Below are positions 31,072-38,399 of a stretch of 45,727 nt of DNA, in pieces. The notes under the pieces are model-generated. The model saw only the letters and a list, made by a program, of their open reading frames with translations. It ran no database searches and was not told where the DNA came from. How positions within the stretch are numbered: the first letter of the stretch is position 1; each line of letters begins with the position of its first letter. The translations under genes were made by a program, and so were the position numbers. The stretch covers positions 1-45,727 of IMG/VR virus record IMGVR_UViG_3300024256_000018. The stretch is one strand, 5' to 3'. The stretch comes from a virus.

Positions 31072-31294
31072 TTCAAGATCAGTTGCCCTGCTATCACTTT
31101 ATATGATGGCAGGGATGGGTGGCATAGGCGGACTCGGGTCGTTAGGCCCGGGTGGACCCAGGCGCGACACACGTACACGTATAGGGTTTGATCTCAGGAA
31201 TGAACAACCGGGGAAACCAATTGGCGGAAATTCCAATAAGAAGAACCCCAAAAGAAAAGCTAATAAAAAGCGGAGAAAGAAACGCGGATACTGA
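31058..31294 (+). CDS. Small Gly-rich protein with very basic C-terminus, 78 aa
   Basis: The start is at ATGATG 31058/31061 with GGGAGAG just upstream. The N-terminal part has a hydrophobic stretch (VALLSLYMMAGMGG) that could be a short membrane or signal segment, then a Gly/Pro region, then KRKANKKRRKKRGY. The DNA around 31120-31195 is unusually GC- and CpG-rich for this genome. Unrecognised. Confidence 0.5.
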   Translation: MMRNSSRSVALLSLYMMAGMGGIGGLGSLGPGGPRRDTRTRIGFDLRNEQPGKPIGGNSNKKNPKRKANKKRRKKRGY

Positions 31295-31306
31295 TACAAA
31301 AAATTA

Positions 31307-31478
31307 GGGCTGGTTGCATGATGGATGCACTCCTTGTGTTTACGATTTCTCATTTCCTAAACACGTGTATTCTCCGATACACAACTGGCGGTTTCATAAG
31401 CTGTTCCGTTCCTCCTGGAAAACGCATCTCCAGGTGCAAAAAGACAAAACAGCCACGGGTTCGAATCCCACCAGCCCA
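31307..31478 (+). ncRNA. tRNA-like structured RNA (172 nt)
   Basis: GGGCTGG (31307-31313) pairs with CCAGCCC (31471-31477) like a tRNA acceptor stem. The 3' side carries GGGTTCGAATCCC (31457-31469), a canonical T-loop, although only three T-stem pairs form. A D-arm-like GCAT/ATGC follows the acceptor. About 125 bases lie between, with hairpins GTGTTTA/TAAACAC, GTGTAT/ATACAC, GCTGTT/AACAGC and CCTGGA/TCCAGG. No plausible anticodon arm was found. It could be an intron-bearing tRNA, a compact tmRNA-like molecule, a tRNA mimic, or a tRNA-derived attachment-site sequence. No CCA is encoded. Confidence 0.4.
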
Positions 31479-31504
31479 CTAGAATTAAAATAAAGGAAAA
31501 TGAA

Positions 31505-31867
31505 ATGGAAAAGTTGAAAGCTTTACAGACCGAAATCGTGGGGGTGAAGGCCCTCCGTGTGATGCTCAAAATGGATTTGAAATGTACTGAGGAAGAGGCT
31601 ATGGAAATGATCGGTCTTTATTGCCATTCGGAAACAGTATGCGATGCCCTTAAGAAAGTTGTTATGGACCTGGAAGGCCCCAAACGATTTCCCAATGCAC
31701 TCCCAGAAAAAACCTGTAAGAATTGTAAGAATTTTTCTACCTATGCCCAGTTGTATGAGGACTCTGAGGAAGATACTGAGATTGGGATTTGTACTATCGA
31801 TGGTGAAGCTGGGAATCAGACCGGGATGAATGATGGGTGTGTGGTGGATTTTAAGGTCAAGGGGTAG
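31505..31867 (+). CDS. Hypothetical zinc-binding-type protein, 120 aa
   Basis: The protein has 120 residues; AAAGGAAAATGAA precedes the start. Residues 1-60 are helical. The second half has KTCKNCKNFS followed by GICTIDGEA and DGCVVDF, a CxxC plus two further Cys that would suit a small zinc site. It overlaps no gene but is followed 4 bases later by the next ATG. Function unknown. Confidence 0.6.
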   Translation: MEKLKALQTEIVGVKALRVMLKMDLKCTEEEAMEMIGLYCHSETVCDALKKVVMDLEGPKRFPNALPEKTCKNCKNFSTYAQLYEDSEEDTEIGICTIDGEAGNQTGMNDGCVVDFKVKG

Positions 31868-31871
31868 GGTA

Positions 31872-32165
31872 ATGCCTAAGAGAAAGAACAAAATCACTCT
31901 GGATGTCCATTACAGCTGGATGACGGGGGAATATGCCACCCTTCAATACCATTTCGATTCAGAGCGATATGAGATCGAAGATCATAAGGATACAGAGGAA
32001 GCGATCATGTGGGCTATCGAGGCCTTCTATGATGAATTCGATTCTACTTATAAGATCTCAACAGTGGGGTCCAATAATCTCTTGCAGTGGGCCTCTCACT
32101 TTAAGGGGAAGGGTTGGGAAAAGCTTCGAAAATATTATCTCAAATTCCACGAGATCAAAATATGA
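31872..32165 (+). CDS. Hypothetical protein, 97 aa
   Basis: The start at 31872 (GTAATGCC) follows AAGGGGTAGGG and lies 4 bases after the preceding stop. The product has 97 residues with many aromatic residues (HYSWMTGEYATLQYHF) and ends with a basic stretch. Unrecognised. Confidence 0.55.
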   Translation: MPKRKNKITLDVHYSWMTGEYATLQYHFDSERYEIEDHKDTEEAIMWAIEAFYDEFDSTYKISTVGSNNLLQWASHFKGKGWEKLRKYYLKFHEIKI

Positions 32166-32419
32166 AAATCGAATTGATCGGGGGTCCAGCTGATGGGATG
32201 ATTGTGGAAGTCCCAAACACCTTCTTCCCGACTTATACGGTCCCTTGTGTGATCAGGAAACTTACAGCCATTGATGACAATATTTTGGATGGCAGTGTTG
32301 ATACACATATAGGTGAATACAGATACAGAATTAGACCCGGTGAGGAATTGATGTCCGGCATTGACGTAACCCATATCGTAAGGTATGATTATCAGAAAGA
32401 AAGGCAAATCCCAAAATGA
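32162..32419 (+). CDS. Hypothetical protein, 85 aa
   Basis: It starts with the ATGA overlap of the preceding stop. The product of 85 residues begins MKIELIGGPADGMIVEVP, a beta-rich pattern (GGPADG followed by strands and a late HIGEYRYRI) found in small phage proteins of unknown role. It overlaps the next gene by 4 bases. Confidence 0.6.
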   Translation: MKIELIGGPADGMIVEVPNTFFPTYTVPCVIRKLTAIDDNILDGSVDTHIGEYRYRIRPGEELMSGIDVTHIVRYDYQKERQIPK

Positions 32420-32694
32420 AATGTAGTCAGGTAACATGTGAAGAAACAGCCACCCATCAAATCCGGTTTAATATCCTGGCGAAGGTTGGGGATGAACCGG
32501 CCATAGCAGAGCCAGAAATATATTGCTGTGATGAACATGCAACAGAGGAAGCTGCAAGGGAATTACTCAATGATAATGAGGCTGGAAAGAAACAGATTGA
32601 ACACATGATGGCCGGGGCACATAAGGCCCCACCAGATTGGACCCGTTCATATGCTGAATGGTTTAAGGTTTGGCATAAGGTAGATGGGTCATGA
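32416..32694 (+). CDS. Hypothetical Cys-rich protein, 92 aa
   Basis: The protein has 92 residues. It begins MKCSQVTCEETATHQIRF and has YCCDEHA at about 38-44, giving C-x4-C and CC-x2-H, a likely zinc-binding fold similar in outline to small phage zinc ribbons. It is translationally coupled to both neighbours. Unrecognised. Confidence 0.55.
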   Translation: MKCSQVTCEETATHQIRFNILAKVGDEPAIAEPEIYCCDEHATEEAARELLNDNEAGKKQIEHMMAGAHKAPPDWTRSYAEWFKVWHKVDGS

Positions 32695-32915
32695 AAAATT
32701 TCTATGTGTGTGGGATTGTGATCGACCAAGCCACATTTGAATTGGTCGAATATGAGGATGATAATGGTGACCCCATTCTGGAGAATCTGGATTTGATTCT
32801 TGCTCCAGGTTCGATCGGGGTCTTGCCCATTTTTACAAATAAGAAACAGGCCGATGCATATTCTAAAAAGAATGATGCAAAGACTTATAAATTAAGAGGA
32901 GATTTACTGCTATGA
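32691..32915 (+). CDS. Hypothetical protein, 74 aa
   Basis: The protein has 74 residues and overlaps the previous and next genes by 4 bases. It is acidic in the middle (YEDDNGDP) with a strand-rich start and a basic end. Unrecognised. Confidence 0.55.
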   Translation: MKNFYVCGIVIDQATFELVEYEDDNGDPILENLDLILAPGSIGVLPIFTNKKQADAYSKKNDAKTYKLRGDLLL

Positions 32916-33163
32916 AATTGATTAAAGAACAGATGTACATGGTCATCGACCCAGTCACGTACACGTGTACGTCCGGGACGCTCAAGGGCCAAACCAGATA
33001 TATGATCAGACTGGAAGTCAAACACGGGGATGGTGTCAAAGAAATCCAATTGGTCAAGGTCAAATATCTGATCAGGGATTATGAAGAACAATCATTCCAA
33101 ACTCTTATGCAGGCCAGCGTTGAAGTCAGACAAGCAATGCTGAGATTTACGAAATTAATCTAA
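32912..33163 (+). CDS. Hypothetical protein, 83 aa
   Basis: The protein has 83 residues with an AGAGGAG site. A perfect 16-base palindrome (32957-32972) lies within its coding sequence at residues VTYTCT. The second half is helical. Unrecognised. Confidence 0.5.
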   Translation: MKLIKEQMYMVIDPVTYTCTSGTLKGQTRYMIRLEVKHGDGVKEIQLVKVKYLIRDYEEQSFQTLMQASVEVRQAMLRFTKLI

Positions 33164-33220
33164 GATGGGAGGTGGTTAATATGACCGTGGCCTTCTAAGG
33201 TCGTCCTGCACATCCAGCAC

Positions 33221-33291
33221 GAGGCCGGGGTATGTTTTTTCACAATAAAAATATACGATACGATTCACATCCATTACGAATCCCCGGCCTC
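33221..33291 (+). ncRNA. Candidate structured RNA E2 (three-way junction)
   Basis: GAGGCCGGGG (33221-33230) is exactly complementary to CCCCGGCCTC (33282-33291). Inside it TATGTTTTT (33231-33239) pairs with AAAAATATA (33247-33255, one wobble) and ATTC (33263-33266) with GAAT (33278-33281), making a three-way junction of 71 bases. A further hairpin, CGT-C-CTG with CAG-C-ACG, lies just upstream at 33202-33221. TATAAT follows at 33294-33299. It may be a small RNA or a leader structure for the 33325 gene. Confidence 0.45.
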
Positions 33292-33324
33292 ACTATAATT
33301 AAACAACGAAAAAGGAGAAATAAG

Positions 33325-33486
33325 ATGGGTAAAATTTATTGGAAATTAGAAGCAGAAGGAAAATTGAAAACAGGTAAAGCCTGTGCCGAAGCTGACTATG
33401 CTGACAAAGCAAAAACAGCCCTCAAGAATGCTGGGTGGAAGGTAACAAAGATCTCAAAGACTGCTTACGATAAGATTGCAGGATAA
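33325..33486 (+). CDS. Small hypothetical protein, 53 aa
   Basis: The start at 33325 follows AAAAAGGAG. The product has 53 residues, basic, with two helix-like segments and a strand (KAKTALKNAGWKVTKISK). The upstream in-frame codons back to 33232 fall in the structured element, so the shorter start is preferred. Unrecognised. Confidence 0.6.
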   Translation: MGKIYWKLEAEGKLKTGKACAEADYADKAKTALKNAGWKVTKISKTAYDKIAG

Positions 33487-33491
33487 GTCCA

Positions 33492-33809
33492 ATGGATATG
33501 ACAAAAAATAAATTGATACAACTGATCTTTGGAATAGAAGAAAAGTTGGCCCAGGGTGAGGAGGTTGGACCAGAGCATTTTGCTGAATTAAGAACTGGAA
33601 TAACCCAGTCAGAAATGAAGAATGAAATTCAGCTTTTCACTATTGGTGTTTTGGTGAAATGGATTCAGGTAAGAGCACGTGGGGTTGCTAAGGATAAGTT
33701 TAACGGGTCCAATGCAGATGAAATTTCTACCTGTGCTATGGAAGAAGCTTTGAAGCATTTAAGGGCGGACGTATCCAGCCCAGTAACTGGAAAAGAAAAA
33801 GGAGATTGA
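33492..33809 (+). CDS. Hypothetical protein, 105 aa
   Basis: The protein has 105 residues; an alternative ATG lies two codons later. It is largely helical and acidic, with a middle helix (FTIGVLVKWIQVRARG). It precedes a small membrane protein gene by a few bases. Unrecognised. Confidence 0.5.
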   Translation: MDMTKNKLIQLIFGIEEKLAQGEEVGPEHFAELRTGITQSEMKNEIQLFTIGVLVKWIQVRARGVAKDKFNGSNADEISTCAMEEALKHLRADVSSPVTGKEKGD

Positions 33810-33812
33810 ACC

Positions 33813-34106
33813 ATGATATGGTTATTGAAAAAAGAACATTGCGAACACCCAACAAATCCCAGTTGGAATCTCAAATGGTATCATATGATGAATAGTATTC
33901 TCAGGTGGTTGTTTGGGTTGGTCGGCCTGGTCTGCATCCCTGCTGGGTTGTATGTGATCAATATGGGGTCTGAGAGCACGTTTGATCGGCTTATGGTATG
34001 TTTGATTGTCTGTGTTATCTTGGGAGCTCTAACGGACAAATACAGCTGCACCAAATCCGAAAGGAATAACAAAAGAGTGCTAAGAGAAATGAATAGGGGT
34101 TGGTGA
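33813..34106 (+). CDS. Small membrane protein, 97 aa
   Basis: The protein has 97 residues and an AAAAGGAG site. Two hydrophobic segments (WLFGLVGLVCIPAGLYVI and LMVCLIVCVILGAL) predict two membrane spans, with a basic C-terminus. The function is unknown; it could be a superinfection-exclusion or holin-type protein. Confidence 0.5.
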   Translation: MIWLLKKEHCEHPTNPSWNLKWYHMMNSILRWLFGLVGLVCIPAGLYVINMGSESTFDRLMVCLIVCVILGALTDKYSCTKSERNNKRVLREMNRGW

Positions 34107-34113
34107 TCAAATA

Positions 34114-34269
34114 ATGAAATTGATTTCAATCGAATCCACCTACCGGAAATATTGGGACCGGGTTGAAGAATGCTACATATATAGATGTGCATTCTGTGAG
34201 AAGGATTCCTATTCAAAACCGAAATGCTGTTTGGATAAAAAGGAGGATGAAAAATGTTCTGGGAAATAA
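34114..34269 (+). CDS. Cys-rich mini-protein, 51 aa
   Basis: A frame of 51 codons beginning ATGAAATTGATT encodes a protein with CYIYRCAFC (about 25-33) and KCC (about 43-45), giving CxxxxCxxC plus CC. It reads like a minimal zinc ribbon. The ribosome binding site is poor (GGGGTTGGTG), and the next gene overlaps its last 16 bases. Confidence 0.4.
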   Translation: MKLISIESTYRKYWDRVEECYIYRCAFCEKDSYSKPKCCLDKKEDEKCSGK

Positions 34270-34682
34270 TGTATGAACCGAGCATCTATTTGATTGCAAT
34301 CCTGGCCTTATTAATATTCTGGGAAGTGTTCTCTCGCAGTGATCAATTCATCTATTTGATAACGTTTTTCTATAAGCCCGTATGGGGCCGGATTAGGGTG
34401 GAGGGATACGACCAATCATCTATATGGTGGGTCAGTAAGATCTCCCATGGAATTACGCTTAAACAGTGTATCACAGCAATGGGAACTTTGACCCTCGGGA
34501 TGAAGTCATTTGCAGAGGCCAGCAGGGCCATGAATAAATCCCTTTATGAATTACAAAAGGCTGCAATGCATTGGTACTGGACAACCAGGTCACCCCACGC
34601 CCTTATCTCCCAGTCATTCTATTACCGAAGGAATAGATTCGTGAATTCCCCAGGATGGGGTGAGGAGCACGTCCCTCGGTAA
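34254..34682 (+). CDS. Membrane-anchored hypothetical protein, 142 aa
   Basis: The protein has 142 residues and a GGAGGATG site. The N-terminal segment IYLIAILALLIFWEVF is a likely membrane span. The remainder is a soluble, aromatic-rich domain. It is the last gene before the long intergenic region. Unrecognised. Confidence 0.5.
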   Translation: MFWEIMYEPSIYLIAILALLIFWEVFSRSDQFIYLITFFYKPVWGRIRVEGYDQSSIWWVSKISHGITLKQCITAMGTLTLGMKSFAEASRAMNKSLYELQKAAMHWYWTTRSPHALISQSFYYRRNRFVNSPGWGEEHVPR

Positions 34683-34720
34683 GTCTATATGTTACCATAA
34701 GAAACGTATTAAGCACGCTT

Positions 34721-34742
34721 AGAGCCCCATTTACGGGGCTCT
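34721..34742 (+). terminator. Terminator-like hairpin
   Basis: AGAGCCCC (34721-34728) pairs with GGGGCTCT (34735-34742) around ATTTAC and is followed by ATTTGTGTG. It lies 39 bases after the last small gene. The T-run is weak. Confidence 0.6.
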
Positions 34743-34791
34743 ATTTGTGTGTATAAACAGTATGAAAAGACCGTAAACACCCAAAAAATGA

Positions 34792-34867
34792 ATTCTACCG
34801 TATAAATGAGAAATGGGGGTCCAGTATCCATTCCTTGAAATTGGGCTGTTCTAAGAGGGGGTAGAAT
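34792..34867 (+). ncRNA. Candidate structured RNA E3 (three-way junction)
   Basis: ATTCTACC (34792-34799) pairs with GGTAGAAT (34860-34867). Inside, AATGGG (34812-34817) pairs with TCCATT (34827-34832, one wobble) and CTTGAA (34834-34839) with TTC-T-AAG (34849-34855, one bulge). The layout resembles E1 and E2. It is located between the early-type and late genes, and may be a small RNA or leader. Confidence 0.35.
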
Positions 34868-35255
34868 CCCAGCTAGATGGGGTGAAAATGGGCCTTAGAA
34901 TAAGGAAAATCAAAATACGATATTTTAGGAATTCAAGAACGTGAGGTCCTCTTAAAAGAAGAGATATTGTTTATATTGAATTTATGGTCTTAGAAATAAA
35001 GAACGCAAGGAGGGGTAAGTCGAAAAACTTCAAAAACACCCCAATTGCAATTTAGGTGTGTTTCTCTAGCAAAACATTTTTGGGAGGTCGTTTTCTTTAT
35101 TTCTAGCGGATGATTTATTTTTTTATTATTTTTTTGTTTTTTATCCAAACTATTCTTATGCTCTTTTTTCCTGTTATATGGGGTTCTTTATGTGGTACAT
35201 TTCACTCAGTATTGCCCCTCATGAATGGGGCTTATGTCGTTATATGGAGAAGAAT

Positions 35256-35789
35256 ATGGACCGGAAAAAACCGAAGGATGCAAAGAAGAAAACACCTGTA
35301 AGAAAATCCACCACCAGCAGCCGGGGTGCAAAGAAGAATACAAAGACTGAACCCGGGGGTGATATTAAGCTCTATAAGAAAGAAGATGATAGCACTGTTG
35401 TCCAGATTACTGGGGCTGATGGGACAGTTGTAGAATATAGTGCCGGGTTACTATCTGCCGATCAGAAATCAGTACCAGCAATGCTAAGAGAAATCATGCA
35501 GCTGGAAGACCCCAAAACAAAGCAAAGAAATATCATGGCCATCCTGATCAGAGCAACTGAAGATGCTAAGGACGGAAACCCCTCCGCCAGGGACTTCATT
35601 GTTGATAGGCTGGAAGGGAAAGCAGTCATACGTCAGACAGTACAAAATCTTGATGTGCTAAATAGAATTATAGAGATATTATCAAGGCTGATTGTTGACC
35701 CATTACCCAAGGCAGATGTGTTAATGACTCAGATAATTTTTGAGTTCCGCAAATTATCCAAACTGCAAGAAGATTCTTTAATGGGTTAA
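35256..35789 (+). CDS. Terminase small subunit-like protein
   Basis: The start at 35256 is chosen because GGAG lies 6-10 bases upstream; upstream in-frame ATGs at 35178 and 35244 would add an implausible stretch. The product has 177 residues. It has a basic N-terminus, then MLREIMQLEDP and AILIRATEDAKDGNPSARDFIVDRLEGK, a pattern found in small terminase-like proteins ('A-GN-A---i-dR-eGK'). A helical tail follows. It precedes the large terminase by two small genes and a set of repeats that might be the packaging recognition site. Confidence 0.6.
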   Translation: MDRKKPKDAKKKTPVRKSTTSSRGAKKNTKTEPGGDIKLYKKEDDSTVVQITGADGTVVEYSAGLLSADQKSVPAMLREIMQLEDPKTKQRNIMAILIRATEDAKDGNPSARDFIVDRLEGKAVIRQTVQNLDVLNRIIEILSRLIVDPLPKADVLMTQIIFEFRKLSKLQEDSLMG

Positions 35790-35833
35790 GGGGGTATAAT
35801 CACATTGAATACACTGAGCACACCGGAGGAAAA

Positions 35834-35905
35834 ATGAGGACATTGCCTCCAATGTCTGGGATATCAAGGGCATTGCCTCCAATGTTCAAAGAAAACAGAC
35901 AATGA
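35834..35905 (+). CDS. Possible 23-aa ORF with strong RBS inside the repeats
   Basis: CCGGAGGAAAAATG gives a good ribosome binding site for a frame of 23 codons ending TGA at 35903-35905. Its product repeats LPPM twice (TLPPMSG and ALPPMFK), because the frame runs through two dyad repeats 30 bases apart. It may be a real leader peptide or a by-product of the repeats. Confidence 0.3.
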   Translation: MRTLPPMSGISRALPPMFKENRQ

Positions 35906-35925
35906 CCGGGACATTGCCCCAATGT
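35838..35925. repeat. Three dyad repeats (ACATTG-N-CAATGT type)
   Basis: ACATTGCCTCCAATGT (35840-35855), GCATTGCCTCCAATGT (35870-35885) and ACATTGCCCCAATGT (35911-35925) are near-identical and each is an inverted repeat. The first two are exactly 30 bases apart, about three helical turns. They lie between the small and large terminase genes, where packaging or regulatory sites are commonly found. Confidence 0.75.
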
Positions 35926-35944
35926 AAATGAGGAGAAATCTACC

Positions 35945-36184
35945 ATGAAAAAGTATATAAAGCAGTCTAAATGTCCCAAATGTGGGATTGATATGAACCT
36001 CCACCCACACGTGTGTGACGCGTGTAAGAAAAATTTGGTTGTAGATTTTGTTGATACCCGATTTATTTCTAAGGATAGGGCTGACAGGATTCACGTCAAT
36101 GGGCAGTGGATTGAACTTGAATCAGATGTGATGCTTAGGACCTGTACTGGATGTGGATTCCAGTGGCTGGAGAAACCCTTATGA
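35945..36184 (+). CDS. Zinc-ribbon-like protein, 79 aa
   Basis: The protein has 79 residues and a GAGGAG site. Cys pairs occur in SKCPKCGID and VCDACKKN, and a further pair in RTCTGCGFQW, giving enough ligands for one or two zinc sites. It ends at the ATGA overlap with the next gene. It probably binds nucleic acid or protein; the function is unknown. Confidence 0.55.
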   Translation: MKKYIKQSKCPKCGIDMNLHPHVCDACKKNLVVDFVDTRFISKDRADRIHVNGQWIELESDVMLRTCTGCGFQWLEKPL

Positions 36185-36354
36185 CAGATGAAATGATTTG
36201 TCCAAAAAGGAAATCGGGATTGCATTTAATTGAGAAGCAGGACCGGATGAAATTATCAGACCCACCCCAGGAGATTTGGATGTGTATTGAATGCAAGAAA
36301 GAATGGACGATTCCCCTTAAAGGGACGGTTAAGGAACTAAAGGAGGTTAAGTAA
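36181..36354 (+). CDS. Small zinc-ribbon-like protein, 57 aa
   Basis: It starts at the ATGA overlapping the preceding stop and encodes 57 residues. EMICPKRK and MCIECKKEW supply Cys ligands. It ends directly before the terminase ATG, with AAGGAGG inside its coding end serving as the terminase ribosome binding site. Confidence 0.55.
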   Translation: MTDEMICPKRKSGLHLIEKQDRMKLSDPPQEIWMCIECKKEWTIPLKGTVKELKEVK

Positions 36355-38076
36355 ATGGGAAGACCCACACAGAAAAAGAATTGGGAAGAACTGAACAAAA
36401 CCTCTGGCCAGATTATTGGTGAGATAGCCGATCAATTATCCTTAAGAAACGATCGGGATTATTATGAATTGAATCCAGCCAAATATCTTGACCTGTTTCC
36501 CTTCATCCCATGGAGCAAACAGAAAGAGATATTTCTATCTGTGATTGAGAATAAGGTCACATTAGTTAGGGCCTCAAATGACCTGGGGAAGACTCACACA
36601 GAAGGCCAGCTGGTTAACTTCTGGATGGACATCTATCGACCCAGGGGAAGGGATACCAAAACCAAAGTTATCTCTACAGCCCAGACTTATGATCACACAA
36701 GGTTTATGCTCTGGACCCGAATCCGGGAAATGTATAAACACGTGGCCCATAGATTTGCAAATGCCCATATGAATCAAACAGACTTTCAACCGGACCCCGA
36801 TAACTATGCAGAGTGGTTTGCACTGGGTCTTAATCCCAGGATAGAGGGAGAGGAGGCAGTATCATTCCAAGGGCACCATGGCCAACACGTTCTATTCATG
36901 GTTGACGAAGCTATTACAACCCCTAGAGCTATCTTCAAAGCGATCGAAGGTTCCCTCCTTGATTATGGTTCAAGAGCAATCTATGTTTACAATCCCACAA
37001 CCACCATTGGCTCTGAGGTTTATCAGATGGAACAGGACCTTCATCTATACGATAATAAAGAAGGCCCCGATTACAAAAAGTATATGAATCTGATCACAAT
37101 GAATTGTGAGGACCTATTTGCTTCTCCTGAATGGATAGCTAACCCAGAGAGATTCCGGGAATTAGTTTCACCAGATGCCAGAGATAGATTGATACAGAAG
37201 TACGGGAGAAAACATCCAGTAGTTAAGGCCAGACTATTTGCAGAGTGGCCTGATCAAGATGAAGAGGCTGCCATCAATAATGAGGGACTGCAGTTCTGCT
37301 TTAAGAGATACAAGGAGGAGATGGAAGAGATTGGAATCATCAAAAGGATTTGTTATGGTTGGGATGTGGCTGGAGAGGGCTCAGATACCAATGTGCTATA
37401 TAGAATCTTGGTTGGGGATAACCGAAAGAACTATCTCCCGGGAGATGAGGCTACATCCGATCGGGATATCCTGAAGATAGAAAAGATCAGGCAGTGGAAT
37501 TCATCCCACCCGAAATCCATAAGGGATGTATACGCCCAGTGTGTGGATGATTACCATGAGACCCTCCGATACAACCAGGACTTTTGTGAGGAATTCAAAC
37601 TACAATTCAATGTAGAACTATCAGCCTGTTTGGTTGTGGATGCAATTGGTGAAGGTTCCCATGTCCCTTCAACCATGGAAGAAATGGATGAAGAGAATGA
37701 GATCTTAGAAGTGTTCTCCTTTAAGGCTGGTGAAAGGGATTCCCCAAACCCAATTGAGGAAAGAGAAGAGATAGTTATTATGAACAAGATCTCTGAATGT
37801 TGGTACCGAGCTAATATGGTGTTTGGTGAATTGATACCAGAGTGGCCCATTTGTATGATCGAACCCAACAAAGATCTTGAACATGAACTGAAAGATCGAA
37901 AGTACTTCTATCAAAAGAAGGGGAAAGAACCTTTGGTGTATTACATCGAACCAAAAGATGAATACAAAAAGAGAAATAGGAACCGATCTCCAGACCATGC
38001 CGATGCATTTTTGATGGCATTATTCGGGTATTTTTATGAGATAGTGAACACACCCAGAATCGAATCTATTGGCTGA
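36355..38076 (+). CDS. terL-like: Terminase large subunit
   Basis: The protein has 573 residues. The ATPase shows LVRASNDLGKTH (about 67-78, divergent Walker A) and VLFMVDEA (about 177-184, Walker B). The C-terminal nuclease begins at CYGWDVAGEGSDTN (about 340-353), with an early Asp and later Asp/Glu in ACLVVDAIGEG and HADAFLMA. It packages DNA into proheads with the small subunit and portal. Length and order fit the family. Confidence 0.88.
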   Translation: MGRPTQKKNWEELNKTSGQIIGEIADQLSLRNDRDYYELNPAKYLDLFPFIPWSKQKEIFLSVIENKVTLVRASNDLGKTHTEGQLVNFWMDIYRPRGRDTKTKVISTAQTYDHTRFMLWTRIREMYKHVAHRFANAHMNQTDFQPDPDNYAEWFALGLNPRIEGEEAVSFQGHHGQHVLFMVDEAITTPRAIFKAIEGSLLDYGSRAIYVYNPTTTIGSEVYQMEQDLHLYDNKEGPDYKKYMNLITMNCEDLFASPEWIANPERFRELVSPDARDRLIQKYGRKHPVVKARLFAEWPDQDEEAAINNEGLQFCFKRYKEEMEEIGIIKRICYGWDVAGEGSDTNVLYRILVGDNRKNYLPGDEATSDRDILKIEKIRQWNSSHPKSIRDVYAQCVDDYHETLRYNQDFCEEFKLQFNVELSACLVVDAIGEGSHVPSTMEEMDEENEILEVFSFKAGERDSPNPIEEREEIVIMNKISECWYRANMVFGELIPEWPICMIEPNKDLEHELKDRKYFYQKKGKEPLVYYIEPKDEYKKRNRNRSPDHADAFLMALFGYFYEIVNTPRIESIG

Positions 38077-38106
38077 CAAAAGAGATTATGGATTACAGTG
38101 GTTAAG

Positions 38107-38112
38107 TATAAT
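38107..38112 (+). promoter_or_regulatory. TATAAT box, possible -10 of a late promoter
   Basis: An exact TATAAT lies at 38107-38112 in the 110-base gap after the terminase gene. No matching -35 box is clear at 17 bases. Confidence 0.3.
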
Positions 38113-38186
38113 ATTATTAATCCCTTATGTCCGCATAGCTATATAGAAATTAACTTGTACCCCCGCGAAAAAGGAGTTTACGCCGT

Positions 38187-38399
38187 ATGATTTTGTTATT
38201 TAAGTTGTGGTCGATCGGATATTTGGTCTTTGGGTTTGTGTCCTTTGCATTTACCCTTACAACGATAAAGGAAAAAGGATTTGATAAGGCTGGATTCCCT
38301 GCTAGGTTGTTTTACTGGCATGGGATTTTCTTTGTGTGCCTTTTTATAATTGTTTCACTAACCTTTATTGGGGTAGAGTTTTATGAATATGTTAGGTGA
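38187..38399 (+). CDS. Small membrane protein, 70 aa
   Basis: The protein has 70 residues with an AAAAAGGAG site. Two hydrophobic segments (LLFKLWSIGYLVFGFVSFAF and FFVCLFIIVSLTFIGV) predict two membrane spans. It overlaps the portal gene by 17 bases. It has the shape of a small holin, but its place in the head module gives no support for that. Confidence 0.55.
   Translation: MILLFKLWSIGYLVFGFVSFAFTLTTIKEKGFDKAGFPARLFYWHGIFFVCLFIIVSLTFIGVEFYEYVR

Larger units (their letters stand above)
34683..35255 (+). promoter_or_regulatory. Intergenic region before the packaging module
   Basis: This 573-base stretch has no supported gene. It contains a terminator-like hairpin (34721-34742), a three-way-junction candidate (34792-34867), hairpins at 34903-34926 and 34949-34963, a GGAGG with no start after it, and a T-rich tract just upstream of the small terminase gene. 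It probably holds the late promoter, but no clear -35/-10 pair is visible. Confidence 0.4.

Noticed and set aside
31307-31478. Standard tmRNA
   Set aside because: The 5' end lacks the conserved tmRNA D-loop sequence and the length is about half that of usual tmRNAs; kept only as a possibility.
31318-31482. 54-codon ORF across the tRNA-like element
   Set aside because: It arises from reading the tRNA T-arm as protein and has no ribosome binding site.
35110-35301. Hydrophobic ORF of 63 codons
   Set aside because: It is in a T-rich tract, has no ribosome binding site and overlaps the small terminase gene in another frame.
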